This document shows, piece by piece, positions 16,268 through 25,048 of a DNA stretch of 64,000 bases. Below the pieces are notes generated by a model. That model searched no databases and was not told where the DNA came from. It worked only from the letters and a program-made list of their open reading frames with translations. A program made the translations under genes and the position numbers. Within the stretch, counting starts at the first letter, position 1, and every line of letters begins with the position of its first letter. Origin of the DNA: Flavobacteriales bacterium UBA5081 (lineage in GTDB: Bacteria; Bacteroidota; Bacteroidia; Flavobacteriales_E; Vicingaceae); NCBI GenBank assembly GCA_002415785.1, contig DIAJ01000037.1, positions 1 through 64,000 of the forward strand, written 5' to 3'.

Positions 16268-16634
16268 ACACAATAGCTAAGCACCCCCCAACCAAAGATG
16301 CGGGGTGGTCGGTACAGCCTCTTTTGATTTTTTCGTTGAGATACTGTAATGTGAGAGTCTTGGGGTGAAATTCCCCTTGCCTACTCGATCCATAAAACGT
16401 TACTCTAAAAAACTAAACCTTGTAATTAAGCAAAGTTTGTCAATATTAAAAACGCAGACTAAAATTGGCAAACAAACAGTTGTTGATGATGTTTTTTTCA
16501 ATTTCTATGTGCCACTATTCGATTTTTTACAAAAAAAAGTGATAAAACAATCTTCATAATTTCTTTTTGGGATAATAGACAAAGTCCTGAAAAGTTGCTG
16601 AGCTACCTTAAAGAAAATTAGTTCATAATTTTAA
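16268..16634. other. 367-bp intergenic region with the 33-bp repeat, copy 2
   Basis: Contains the second copy of the 33-bp repeat (16286-16318) and a small hairpin near 16358-16373 (TTGGGG and CCCC arms). I see no convincing gene. A short open frame at 16365-16559 starting with GTG has no recognisable features. The cassette-like block appears to end here, since no attC-like fold follows the lipoprotein gene. Confidence 0.5.
16286..16318 (+). repeat. 33-bp dispersed repeat, copy 2
   Basis: Direct copy of 11394-11426 (26 of 33 identical). It starts 18 bp after the lipoprotein stop, just after TAAGCA. That hexamer would be part of the right end expected for a unit beginning GTTATGCTTA, so the repeat may have replaced the site. 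Confidence 0.5.
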
Positions 16635-17801
16635 TTACTTCGGCAAAACAAAACGCTCAACATCCTCTTTGCTAATTTCTTCACTTCCTAGAATTAGTAA
16701 GCGCTCAATCACATTTCTTAGCTCTCTTATATTTCCACTCCAATTGTTATTTTGCATGGATTTTAAAGCAGCTTCGTTAAACTTTTTCTTTGCCAAGCCT
16801 TGTTCCTGACTGATTTTATCTACAAAATACTCTGTTAAGAGAGGAATGTCTTCTTTGCGTTCATTCAAAGAAGGAACGTGAATGAGTATAACACTTAGAC
16901 GGTGATACAAATCTTCTCTAAAGTTTCCTTTTTCAATTTCTGCTTTTAAATCTTTATTGGTGGCAGCAAGCACTCGTACATCAACTTTTATGTCTTTTTC
17001 ACCACCAACACGACTAATTTTATTTTCCTGCAATGCTCTTAAAACCTTGGCTTGAGCTGAAGCACTCATATCGCCAATTTCATCTAAGAAAATAGTTCCT
17101 CCTTGAGCTTGCTCAAACTTTCCCTTCTTTTGCTTTACCGCCGAAGTGAATGCGCCTTTTTCATGGCCAAAAAGTTCACTTTCGATTAGCTCTGATGGAA
17201 TAGCAGCGCAGTTTACTTCGATAAAAGGCCCTTTTTTTCGTTCGCTATTTTGATGCAAGTTTCTGGCAACTAACTCTTTTCCGGTTCCATTGCTTCCGGT
17301 GATTAAAACTCTAGCGTCAGTAGGAGCCACTTTTTCAATCATTTTTTTTACTTCCAATATGGCAGCGCTCTCTCCAATAATATCATTGAGCTTGCTTTGG
17401 TGAACCTTTTTGCGAAGCTGTTTTGTTTCTTCTACTAAGTCGCTTTTGTCTAGTGCATTGCGCACAGTAACTAACAATCGATTTAGATCTAATGGCTTGG
17501 CAATAAAGTCAAAAGCTCCCATTTTTATCGCCTCAACTGCTGTTTCAATATTTCCGTGTCCGGAAATCATTACTACAGGCAAGTCTGATTGTTTTTCCAT
17601 TACTTTTTCCAATACTTCAATGCCGTCCATTTTGGGCATTTTTATATCGCAAAGTACTAAGTCAAACTTTTCTTTCTCAATCAACTTAAGCCCTTCTTCG
17701 CCATTTTCAGCATCAGAAACCTTGTATTTTTCGTATTCTAAAATCTCTCTTAAAGTTGAGCGAATTGGTCTTTCGTCGTCGATTATTAAAATGTGTGCCA
17801 T
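16635..17801 (-). CDS. Sigma-54-type response regulator without a Fis-type DNA-binding domain
   Basis: A 388-aa NtrC/AtoC-like protein. Receiver domain (1-120) with acidic pocket Asp8/Asp9, phosphoacceptor Asp52 (LCDIKMPKMDG) and Lys102. AAA+ domain (about 140-375) with Walker A variant GSNGTGKE at 169-176 and the sigma-54 contact loop GAFTSA at 216-221, so it should activate sigma-54 holoenzyme. The protein ends at VERFVLPK just after the AAA+ domain; the usual C-terminal Fis-like helix-turn-helix (about 60-80 residues) is absent. It may act from solution or through a partner. Followed by ABC-exporter genes on the same strand, 10 bp apart. Confidence 0.85.
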   Translation of the reverse strand: MAHILIIDDERPIRSTLREILEYEKYKVSDAENGEEGLKLIEKEKFDLVLCDIKMPKMDGIEVLEKVMEKQSDLPVVMISGHGNIETAVEAIKMGAFDFIAKPLDLNRLLVTVRNALDKSDLVEETKQLRKKVHQSKLNDIIGESAAILEVKKMIEKVAPTDARVLITGSNGTGKELVARNLHQNSERKKGPFIEVNCAAIPSELIESELFGHEKGAFTSAVKQKKGKFEQAQGGTIFLDEIGDMSASAQAKVLRALQENKISRVGGEKDIKVDVRVLAATNKDLKAEIEKGNFREDLYHRLSVILIHVPSLNERKEDIPLLTEYFVDKISQEQGLAKKKFNEAALKSMQNNNWSGNIRELRNVIERLLILGSEEISKEDVERFVLPK

Positions 17802-17810
17802 TGAAATTTC

Positions 17811-19148
17811 TTAGGATTTATGAATTAACCATTTGCCAAGTTCCTTAAAGGTGACCTTTTTACCGTACATTAAAATTCCTGTGCGATAAATTTTTCCGGC
17901 TACCCAAGTAGAAGCAATAAAGGTAGCAATTAATAAGCCCATAGAGAGTATAATTTCCCAATAGGCTACTCCAACCGGAATTCTAATCATCATAATAATT
18001 GGAGAAGTAAAAGGGATCATAGAACCCCAAAATGCGAGCGTTCCATCCGGGTTTTCAATAGCTACTTGCGCCATAGCAATTGCTAAAATTAGGGGTATGG
18101 TAACTGGAACCATAAATTGTTGAGTATCGGTTTCATTGTCAACTGCTGAACCGATAGCTGCAAATAGAGAGCCATATAATAGGTAACCTCCTATAAAATA
18201 GAATAGAAATGCGCCCAATACTAAGGGGAAATTGATCATACTCAATTGTCCGCTAAGGCGAGCAATAAATTCTGATGATTGGTCGCTTGATTCTGACGAC
18301 TTTGAATCAGAGGGGGTCACTGATTCCATCTTTTTGACTTGTTCGGTTTGTGCAGCTTTGAGTTCTTCCTTAAAAAATTGCTGAGCCCCTCCAATTATTG
18401 CAGTACTTAAAACTACCCAAATTAAAAATTGAGTAATTGCAACTAAAGCAATTCCCAAAATTTTTCCCATCATCAATTGAAATGGTTTAACTGAAGAAAT
18501 AATCACTTCTACAATTCGATTGCTTTTTTCTTCGATCACCCCGCGCATCACTTGTACGCCAAACAGAAAAATGAAAAGATAAATGAAAAAGGCTAGGAAA
18601 TAACCCAAAAGGGAGGCCACACCATCAGCGGTTTCTTCCGACTTTCCATCGGATGTAACTTTATTAGGTACAATTTGAACATTGGGTCGTAGCCCTGAAA
18701 TTTGATCTAAGGAAAGGTTGTGTAAGTCCTCCAGCTTTTTGTTTTCAATCACCTTGGCAATTTGTGTTTCCATATAGCTGATAGAACTGCCTTTTGGTTT
18801 TTCTTTGTAGAAGATTTGCACCGTTTTTGGATGAGTAATTACCACTTTAGGAATGTGCAAAATGGCTGTATATTTACCTCCTTCATTCAAATCTTTTTGA
18901 GCTTGCTCCAGACTTCTGAACTCATAATTGAATTTAATTTCTTCCGTATTCTCAAGGTTGCGAATAAACAAACCGGTTTCATCTAATACCTCAATGTTTT
19001 GATAGTCTTCCGAGCTAGTCGCCAGCCAAGCTGGAACAATCATAATGGCTGCTATGAGCAGAGGACCAACAATGCTCATAATAATAAATGACTTCTTTTT
19101 AACTCTACTGAGGTATTCTCTTTGTATGATTAAGTTGACTTTATTCAT
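17811..19148 (-). CDS. ABC-2 type transporter permease (NatB-like)
   Basis: A 445-aa membrane subunit of an ABC exporter. One N-terminal membrane helix (about 22-42), a large extracytoplasmic domain (about 45-180), then five to six helices (about 180-430) containing the ABC-2 signature region VMRGVIEEKSNRIVEVIISSV. This layout matches NatB-type sodium/drug efflux permeases. Its start overlaps the ATPase gene by 8 bp, so the two are translationally coupled and probably form one transporter. The substrate cannot be told from sequence. Confidence 0.85.
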   Translation of the reverse strand: MNKVNLIIQREYLSRVKKKSFIIMSIVGPLLIAAIMIVPAWLATSSEDYQNIEVLDETGLFIRNLENTEEIKFNYEFRSLEQAQKDLNEGGKYTAILHIPKVVITHPKTVQIFYKEKPKGSSISYMETQIAKVIENKKLEDLHNLSLDQISGLRPNVQIVPNKVTSDGKSEETADGVASLLGYFLAFFIYLFIFLFGVQVMRGVIEEKSNRIVEVIISSVKPFQLMMGKILGIALVAITQFLIWVVLSTAIIGGAQQFFKEELKAAQTEQVKKMESVTPSDSKSSESSDQSSEFIARLSGQLSMINFPLVLGAFLFYFIGGYLLYGSLFAAIGSAVDNETDTQQFMVPVTIPLILAIAMAQVAIENPDGTLAFWGSMIPFTSPIIMMIRIPVGVAYWEIILSMGLLIATFIASTWVAGKIYRTGILMYGKKVTFKELGKWLIHKS

Positions 19149-20085
19149 TTTCTGCTTTTTTGGTTGGTGAATTGCTTTCCACTTGTTTTATAAAAATGTC
19201 GTTCATGCTCGGAATAATTTCTCTCAAACCATAAACTTCCACATGAGGAACAACTGCTTTTAGCACTTCGTTAGGCGATTGGTGTTGTGTCAGTTTTACC
19301 TTTGCTTTGGTAAAACCTTCCTCTTCTCTTTTACCGAGGAGTTCACAGCCGGTCCATAGCGCATTAGTAAAAGCGATTAAATTTCCCTTGAAGGTGATTT
19401 CATAAACATCTTCTTTAAAATCTTTCTGAATTTGCTTTACACTTCCGCCAAGTATTTTCTTACTGTTGTTGATCAGTGCAATGTACTCGCAAATCTCTTC
19501 TACAGAGCCCATGTTGTGAGTAGAAAGTATAATGCTTGTTCCTTGTTCTTTTAATCTGAGAATCTCGGACTTTACAATGTTGGTATTAATTGGGTCAAAA
19601 CCACTAAAAGGTTCATCTAGAATCAACAATTTTGGTTCGTGTAAAACAGTGACAATAAACTGAACTTTTTGAGCCATACCTTTAGAAAGCTCTTCCACTT
19701 TTTTGTTCCACCAAGGCGCAATGTCGAATTTTTTAAACCAATCCACTAAACGTCTTTTAGCTTCAGCTTTAGGCATGCCTTTGAGTTGTGCTAAATACAT
19801 GGCTTGCTCACCCACTTCCATCTTTTTATACAAACCTCTTTCTTCCGGAAGGTAACCAATTTGGTCTACATGCTTAGCACGTAAAGGTTCATTGTCGAAA
19901 TAAATTGTGCCGGAGTCCGGTGCCGTTATTTGATTGATAATACGAATTAAAGAGGTTTTGCCGGCACCATTCGGACCAAGCAGTCCAAAAATGCTTCCCT
20001 TGGGCACTTCAATACTCACATCATCCAAAGCACGATGGTTGGCGTATTCCTTTACAATGTGTTCAGCTTTTAATATAGAGCTCAT
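19141..20085 (-). CDS. ABC transporter ATP-binding protein (NatA-like)
   Basis: A 314-aa ATPase subunit. Walker A GPNGAGKTS is near residue 38, the signature LSKGMAQKVQ near 140, Walker B LLILDEPFSGFDP near 158 and the H-loop STHN near 195. A C-terminal extension of about 80 residues is typical of NatA-type exporters. First gene of the pair with the overlapping permease; the response regulator follows downstream, so the three may share a transcript. The 204 bp upstream show nothing distinctive. Confidence 0.9.
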   Translation of the reverse strand: MSSILKAEHIVKEYANHRALDDVSIEVPKGSIFGLLGPNGAGKTSLIRIINQITAPDSGTIYFDNEPLRAKHVDQIGYLPEERGLYKKMEVGEQAMYLAQLKGMPKAEAKRRLVDWFKKFDIAPWWNKKVEELSKGMAQKVQFIVTVLHEPKLLILDEPFSGFDPINTNIVKSEILRLKEQGTSIILSTHNMGSVEEICEYIALINNSKKILGGSVKQIQKDFKEDVYEITFKGNLIAFTNALWTGCELLGKREEEGFTKAKVKLTQHQSPNEVLKAVVPHVEVYGLREIIPSMNDIFIKQVESNSPTKKAENE

Positions 20086-20289
20086 AAGAACTGATTAAGT
20101 TTTGATGCACAAATATAATGGGAGGGAGGTAGAAAACAAGTCGCTAAATGAATTAAAGCAAAAGAAAAGGATGAATGGTAAAATAGAATGATTTATATCA
20201 CTTTTTACTGTGTTTTATATTAGAAAATTGTTATTAATAACAAACTATTAAGATAAAGTCAAGGTTTCACTTGATTAAATTGAGTGTCA

Positions 20290-21771
20290 TTACTCTACCC
20301 ATTCAAAAACCCCTAAATCAGGTTGACCGTCTGTTGTTCTGCTTTCGCCATTTAAATCTAATGGAACTTGATTGGCAAAATTGATGTTTCCGCCGTTTCT
20401 AGCAACGGATTGCTCAAAGAGTTCAAAATCTCCATTCGATGGATCGTTAAATATTTCCGATGAAGGATTTTTGATGATATTTTGAAACTCAGAATTGTTT
20501 GAGGTGTTGTAGGTCGTTTTTAGCAATGTATTCTGCACATCGAATGTTATACTTCCATTGTTAATTACTTCTGTGTCGAATTCATTGTCTAAGTCACCAT
20601 CGACTATAGAGTTGTATAATTGTACTTCAGGCACTCCAATTACTTGAGTTGCATTAGCAGTAACAAATGAATTTAACACAAAAAAAGAAGGAGTTTCCCT
20701 TTTGGCTGCATCAAAATAGTTGGCGAAAGTACAATGAGTAAAGTTATAATCACCGGCACTTCTTAAAACTACATTGTGTTGTCCGCTATTGGTAATTAAT
20801 AGGTTTTCTGCATCAATTGTAAAAATGGAAGACAAAAGACCGACTGAGGCTGAGTTATCGATAATAGTGTTCTTTATTTCTAAATACCTCGGAGTGTTGG
20901 GGTCGTAAGGTGGATTAGTGAAAGGTGAAACTTCAGCTTGTATACCAATAAAAGCATTTTTAATTATGGCGTAGTTGATGCTGTTCTGAGCGCCTTCATT
21001 AATCCATATTCTGTCCCATTGCCCGGGGCGTTCACTGTATGGAAGTTCTAGTCGATCACCTTGAAAAATGACGGGTTCTTCTTTAGTGCCGTTAACAGTT
21101 AATTTACCTCCACTATACACCCATAATCCTGCACTATTGTGAAAATGAACTTTCGTTCCGGCTTGAATAGTTAATTCATCCAAGCTGTCGACCACCACAT
21201 AGCCGTAAATCACTATAGGCAGGGAATCTGTCCACTGAACATTTACCGGTGGAATGTCATCCCCACAAGGACCGGTTAAACAAGTGTAATCAGGTAAATT
21301 ATTGCTGAATGTAGTCGGAGTATAGTAGATGGCATTTTGTCCCCAAGCTACTAGTTTAACCGTTTGTCGATTACTATTGGTGATGAACTCTACATAGTCT
21401 TCAATTACAAAAGGGTTTTGAAGATTATTTGGATCAACAGTAGCCTCTACAAATACCCAGATACTGTCTTTTGGTGGAATTTCTACATCTTGATGAGAAT
21501 TGCCTGAACGCCCATCCACATTTATTCTAAAATTGGATTGTTGTCCTCCGGTTAGGCGAATACTGCTAATTTTAACTGTCTCACTGTATGGGTTGTGCAC
21601 CATAAAGTACTTGGTGGATGTTCCAATGGTTGTAAAAACCGTATCAAACGTAATCGAATCAGTAGAAAAGTTAAGTTGAGCTGAACTTCCGTCAAATATT
21701 TCGTCCTCCTTTCTGCAAGAAGCTAAAAGAATAAACAAAAGTGAAATAAATAAAAGTCTTTGGGTATTCAT
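20290..21771 (-). CDS. Surface lipoprotein with a right-handed beta-helix
   Basis: A 493-aa lipoprotein. The signal peptide ends in the lipobox LLASC (Cys about residue 19). An Ig-like region follows (about 30-165, LNFSTDSITFDTVFTTIG), then a parallel beta-helix (about 190-470) with repeated short strands and Asn turns, and a C-terminal TDGQPDLGVFEW of the kind seen in choice-of-anchor beta-helix proteins of Bacteroidota. Likely exposed on the outer membrane and binding or cleaving glycans, but no catalytic residues can be assigned. It stands alone between the ABC operon and the thioredoxin-like gene. Confidence 0.72.
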   Translation of the reverse strand: MNTQRLLFISLLFILLASCRKEDEIFDGSSAQLNFSTDSITFDTVFTTIGTSTKYFMVHNPYSETVKISSIRLTGGQQSNFRINVDGRSGNSHQDVEIPPKDSIWVFVEATVDPNNLQNPFVIEDYVEFITNSNRQTVKLVAWGQNAIYYTPTTFSNNLPDYTCLTGPCGDDIPPVNVQWTDSLPIVIYGYVVVDSLDELTIQAGTKVHFHNSAGLWVYSGGKLTVNGTKEEPVIFQGDRLELPYSERPGQWDRIWINEGAQNSINYAIIKNAFIGIQAEVSPFTNPPYDPNTPRYLEIKNTIIDNSASVGLLSSIFTIDAENLLITNSGQHNVVLRSAGDYNFTHCTFANYFDAAKRETPSFFVLNSFVTANATQVIGVPEVQLYNSIVDGDLDNEFDTEVINNGSITFDVQNTLLKTTYNTSNNSEFQNIIKNPSSEIFNDPSNGDFELFEQSVARNGGNINFANQVPLDLNGESRTTDGQPDLGVFEWVE

Positions 21772-21823
21772 GCGACAAATATACAGTAAGAAAACTGTAA
21801 AATATTCAACTTATTGCTCAGCT

Positions 21824-22420
21824 TTAGCACCAGCTTTTCAGCAAATCTAAAAACTCTTTCTGAATACTTTGATTTTTGTCCCTGGCGTACCAAAGCTGAA
21901 TTTCTGTAATGATCTCTTCTTTTTTTAGCTCAGGAGTCTGGCTGAGTACTTTCATTCGCTCTTGTGCTTCCTGAGGTCGAGGGCCCCAACTGCCTATTAA
22001 CTCATTTGTTTCTTTGTTTAATGCAATAAGCTTCGGAATAGAACGTCCACCATTTGTTAAAAAGGCATCCATAAGTTCGAGATTTTCATCACGGTAAAGA
22101 AACCCTAATTCGATGTTTTCAGAGTTATCTGCCAATAAGTTGATATAAGGAATATTTTGTGCAGCATCACCACACCAAGCTTCAGTTAGAACTAACCATA
22201 CCATTGGAGTTTTACACTCTTTTAAAACAGAATGAATTTCTTCATTTAAAACATTTGTTTTGTTAAGCCGATTCATTCTACGCAAGTTCAATTTAGTGTA
22301 CTCCGACAATTCAATACTTTGGTTTTCACCGGAAGTTTTATTGTTATTCACCAGCTCTTCTACCTGATTAATATATTCTTTATATGAAATGCTTTTTTCA
22401 ATGTATTTTTGATAATCCAT
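21824..22420 (-). CDS. Thioredoxin-fold protein with a single active-site cysteine
   Basis: A 198-aa cytosolic protein of the thioredoxin superfamily. The motif region reads LTEAWCGDAAQNIPY (about 80-95), so the classic CXXC is reduced to CGDA, as in the Thioredoxin_9-type family. The cis-Pro region appears as GRSIPKLIAL (about 130). With one Cys it may work as a monothiol reductase, or bind rather than reduce; its substrate is unknown. Divergent from mnmD across a 90-bp region with two palindromes. Confidence 0.75.
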   Translation of the reverse strand: MDYQKYIEKSISYKEYINQVEELVNNNKTSGENQSIELSEYTKLNLRRMNRLNKTNVLNEEIHSVLKECKTPMVWLVLTEAWCGDAAQNIPYINLLADNSENIELGFLYRDENLELMDAFLTNGGRSIPKLIALNKETNELIGSWGPRPQEAQERMKVLSQTPELKKEEIITEIQLWYARDKNQSIQKEFLDLLKSWC

Positions 22421-22456
22421 TAGATTAATTTTTTAGAATTTTATAAAACACAATTG

Positions 22457-22490
22457 CCTACATTTGTAGGTTTTCGGACAATTTTGTCCG
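22457..22490. promoter_or_regulatory. Twin palindromes in the divergent thioredoxin/mnmD control region
   Basis: CCTACATTTGTAGG (22457-22470) and CGGACAATTTTGTCCG (22475-22490) stand side by side, each with perfect arms around a TT centre. The first includes TACATTTG (22459-22466), a match to the -7 consensus reading toward mnmD. Overlap with a promoter element suggests operator sites. Confidence 0.45.
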
Positions 22491-22509
22491 TAAAATTACG
22501 CAAAGAAAT

Positions 22510-23175
22510 ATGCAGAAACAATTGGTTAAAACAGGGGATGGATCTCACTCTTTTTACCTTCCTGAAATGGATGAGCACTATCATTCAAAACATGGGTCGA
22601 TTGCTGAATCACAACATATTTTTATTCAATCCGCTTTGCTCTATAAAGCCAAAGAGACTGAGCAACTAAAAGTTTTTGAAGTAGGCATGGGAACCGGTTT
22701 GAACGTTTACTTGACAGCTTTGACTGCTCAAAAAAATAAATTAAAGATAGAAATGCACAGCATAGAAGCTTATCCGATTAAGATAGAGGAAGCAAAAAAA
22801 TTAAATTATGCCGAAATTTTAGAAGAATCAGCCTCAATTTTTTACCAAATTCATGAATCTAGTTGGGAAGAACTCCATAAAATCAACAATTATTTTCATC
22901 TTTTGAAGATTAATGACCAACTGGAAAATTTTAACTTAAAGGAAAGTTACGACCTAATTTATTTTGATGCTTTTGCTCCGGAAAAGCAAGAGGAGCTGTG
23001 GTCGCCTGAAATTTTTAAAAAACTATATAAGGCTTTAAATGCGAATGGTATATTAGTTACTTATTGTGTAAAAGGAATCATAAGGAGACGATTACAGGAA
23101 AATGGGTTTAAAATTGAAAAACTTAAAGGTCCTGTAGGAGGGAAGCGAGAAATGTTGAGGGCGATTAAGGTATAA
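22510..23175 (+). CDS. mnmD: tRNA nm5s2U34 methyltransferase
   Basis: SAM-dependent methyltransferase that makes mnm5s2U at tRNA wobble position 34 from the aminomethyl form; the separate equivalent of the MnmC methyltransferase domain. It opens with TGDGSHSFYLPEMDEHYHS, then GMGTGLN (SAM-binding, about 62-68), YDLIYFDAFAPEKQEELWS (about 148-166) and a C-terminal GPVGGKREMLRA. 221 aa, full length. The same window encodes mnmA (53.4-54.5 kb), the 2-thiolation enzyme for the same nucleotide. Confidence 0.9.
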   Translation: MQKQLVKTGDGSHSFYLPEMDEHYHSKHGSIAESQHIFIQSALLYKAKETEQLKVFEVGMGTGLNVYLTALTAQKNKLKIEMHSIEAYPIKIEEAKKLNYAEILEESASIFYQIHESSWEELHKINNYFHLLKINDQLENFNLKESYDLIYFDAFAPEKQEELWSPEIFKKLYKALNANGILVTYCVKGIIRRRLQENGFKIEKLKGPVGGKREMLRAIKV

Positions 23176-23178
23176 AAA

Positions 23179-23209
23179 AATCCCCTGATTTATTTAATCA
23201 GAGGATTTT
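23179..23209. terminator. Bidirectional terminator between mnmD and the YceI gene
   Basis: Arms AATCCCCTGATT and AATCAGAGGATT around TATTT, flanked by an A run on the left and T-rich sequence on the right. It lies between two convergent stops. Confidence 0.7.
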
Positions 23210-23231
23210 GCTTTATTAACCAAATAAAAAA

Positions 23232-23828
23232 TTAGCCTTTAACTGCGCCAACTTTAAACTTTACTGTAAAGTCATCGTAAATCATGTTGTCACCCAAATT
23301 GTCAAAAAACTGACCTGAACCATAGCGAATATCAAATTTTGTTCTGTCAATTTCAATTTCACCAACAGTAACTACTTTATCGTCTTTTACAATAATAGTC
23401 GCAGGAATTTCTACTGCTTCAGTTTTTCCTTTTATGGTTAAGTCAGCATAAATGGTGTGTTTGTTGCCTTTAATTTTTTCTACTTTATTAATTTTTAAAG
23501 TAGCTGTAGGATGATTTTTCACACCGAAAAAGTCATCAGACATTAAGTGACCTTTTAATTTTCCATTTGTTTCCGGATCTTCAATGTCTTGAACTTTTAT
23601 TGTGTTCATGTCCATTACTAAGGTTCCCGAAAGAATTTGCTCACCTTCCATTTCAACGGTACCTTCTTTAATTTTTACAACTCCAAAATGCTCTCCGGTA
23701 ACTTTCTTACCCACCCATTCTACATTACTGCTTTCTTTGTTTACTTTGTAAGTTTCGCCTTTTGGGCCTCCTGCTAATACTACGGCACTAATCATAAGGG
23801 CAGTAGCGGTGCTAAATAGTTTTCTCAT
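23232..23828 (-). CDS. YceI-family periplasmic lipid-binding protein
   Basis: A 198-aa exported protein with a signal peptide (about 1-19) and a lipocalin-like YceI barrel: YKVNKESSNVEWVGKK at the start, HFGVVKIKEGTV, then SDDFFGVKNHPTATLKI and GEIEIDRTKFDIRYGSG. YceI proteins bind polyisoprenoids or amides and are often stress-induced. Its promoter region contains short palindromes (23861-23872) that may be operators. Divergent from dinB. Confidence 0.88.
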   Translation of the reverse strand: MRKLFSTATALMISAVVLAGGPKGETYKVNKESSNVEWVGKKVTGEHFGVVKIKEGTVEMEGEQILSGTLVMDMNTIKVQDIEDPETNGKLKGHLMSDDFFGVKNHPTATLKINKVEKIKGNKHTIYADLTIKGKTEAVEIPATIIVKDDKVVTVGEIEIDRTKFDIRYGSGQFFDNLGDNMIYDDFTVKFKVGAVKG

Positions 23829-23853
23829 TGTTTTAAGTTTTTAAATTATGGTG

Positions 23854-23872
23854 CAAATATATGTATATACAT
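23854..23872 (-). promoter_or_regulatory. YceI promoter -7 element with overlapping palindrome
   Basis: On the minus strand TATATTTG (23854-23861) fits the -7 consensus. ATGTATATACAT (23861-23872), a perfect 12-bp palindrome, abuts it. ATGTTTGAACAT lies just beyond (from about 23877), with 5-bp arms. Likely operator sites controlling the YceI gene and perhaps dinB. Confidence 0.4.
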
Positions 23873-23954
23873 CTAATGTTTGAACATCTATTTTTAAAAA
23901 TGACAATAATTAACATTTTTTTAAAATTAAAGCAAATAATTTTATGAGTTGAAA

Positions 23955-25046
23955 ATGGAAGGAAATAGAGAAATAAAAGAGTTTAGAAAGATAATCCACA
24001 TTGACATGGATGCCTTTTTTGCCTCTGTTGAGCAGTTAGACAATCCCGAGCTAAAAGGAAAAGCAATAGCAGTTGGTGGTTCAAAAGAAAGGGGAGTAGT
24101 AGCTGCTGCGAGCTACGAAGCCAGAAAGTACGGAGTACACTCTGCCATGCCTTCAAAAATTGCCAAAGCAAAATGTCCACATTTAATATTTGTAAAAGGT
24201 CGACATGATCGTTACAAAGAAGTTTCTAATCAAATTATGGAAATATTTAAGGCATACACCGACCTCATTGAACCCCTTTCGCTCGATGAAGCTTACTTAG
24301 ATGTTACCTACAACAAAAAAAATATTCGCTCAGCTATAAAAATAGCACAACTAATTAGAAAAGATATATTAGAAAAAACTCGATTAACAGCCTCTGCTGG
24401 AGTTTCATTCAATAAGTTTTTAGCGAAAACCGCATCAGATTTAGATAAACCGGATGGCTTAAGTGTGATTTTACCCGATGAAGCGATTGACTTTATGAAA
24501 GAGTTAAAAATTGAAAAGTTTCATGGAGTCGGCAAAGCTACAGCAAAGCGAATGCACGAAAATGGAATTTTTAAAGGTGAAGACTTAATGAAGTTGAGCC
24601 GAAAGGAATTGATTCAAAAATTTGGTAAAGCAGGAAAGCATTATCACAACATTATTACTGCCAATGACCAAAGGGCTGTAGTAAACAACCGTATTCGAAA
24701 ATCAATTGGAGCTGAGCGAACCTTTAGTGAAGATATTCATCAAGCTGAAGAATATTTTGAAAAGTTGAGATTGGTTCACCAAAAGTTGATGCAACGAATT
24801 GAAAGAGTAGGAAGAAAGGGGAGAACACTAACACTGAAAATAAAGTATCATGATTTTGAAGTTCGCAGTCGTTCCAGAACACTTGATTTTTATACAAAAG
24901 ATGAGCAATTGATTTGGGAGCTTGCTGTCGACTTGCTTCAAAATCCGGCTTGGCCCGAAAAAAGTGTCAGGCTACTTGGCTTAAGTTTAAGTCAATTGGA
25001 TATAAAAGAAAAGCCTAAAAACGGGCAATTAACCTTAGATTTTTAA
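23955..25046 (+). CDS. dinB: DNA polymerase IV
   Basis: Y-family translesion polymerase. Catalytic motifs HIDMDAFFASVE (about 16-27) and SLDEAYLDVT (about 114-123), helix-hairpin-helix FHGVGKATAKRM (about 194-205), little-finger domain and a C-terminal clamp-binding end (GQLTLDF). 363 aa from the ATG at 23955; the frame also opens at a TTG two codons earlier. Two bases separate its stop from that of uvrB on the other strand, so two DNA-damage genes converge. Confidence 0.93.
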   Translation: MEGNREIKEFRKIIHIDMDAFFASVEQLDNPELKGKAIAVGGSKERGVVAAASYEARKYGVHSAMPSKIAKAKCPHLIFVKGRHDRYKEVSNQIMEIFKAYTDLIEPLSLDEAYLDVTYNKKNIRSAIKIAQLIRKDILEKTRLTASAGVSFNKFLAKTASDLDKPDGLSVILPDEAIDFMKELKIEKFHGVGKATAKRMHENGIFKGEDLMKLSRKELIQKFGKAGKHYHNIITANDQRAVVNNRIRKSIGAERTFSEDIHQAEEYFEKLRLVHQKLMQRIERVGRKGRTLTLKIKYHDFEVRSRSRTLDFYTKDEQLIWELAVDLLQNPAWPEKSVRLLGLSLSQLDIKEKPKNGQLTLDF

Positions 25047-25048
25047 AT

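Noticed and set aside
16290..16400. tRNA-like look: GGGGTGGTCGGTA and a GGGG-loop-CCCC arm
   Set aside because: No acceptor stem, no proper anticodon arm, and the T-loop does not fit TTCRANN. Hairpins only.
16365..16559. 64-codon open frame starting with GTG
   Set aside because: No recognisable motif, no promoter and an atypical start. It lies in repeat-bearing DNA at the end of the cassette block.
22454..22669. 71-codon frame overlapping mnmD
   Set aside because: Shadow of the real mnmD frame, with no independent support.
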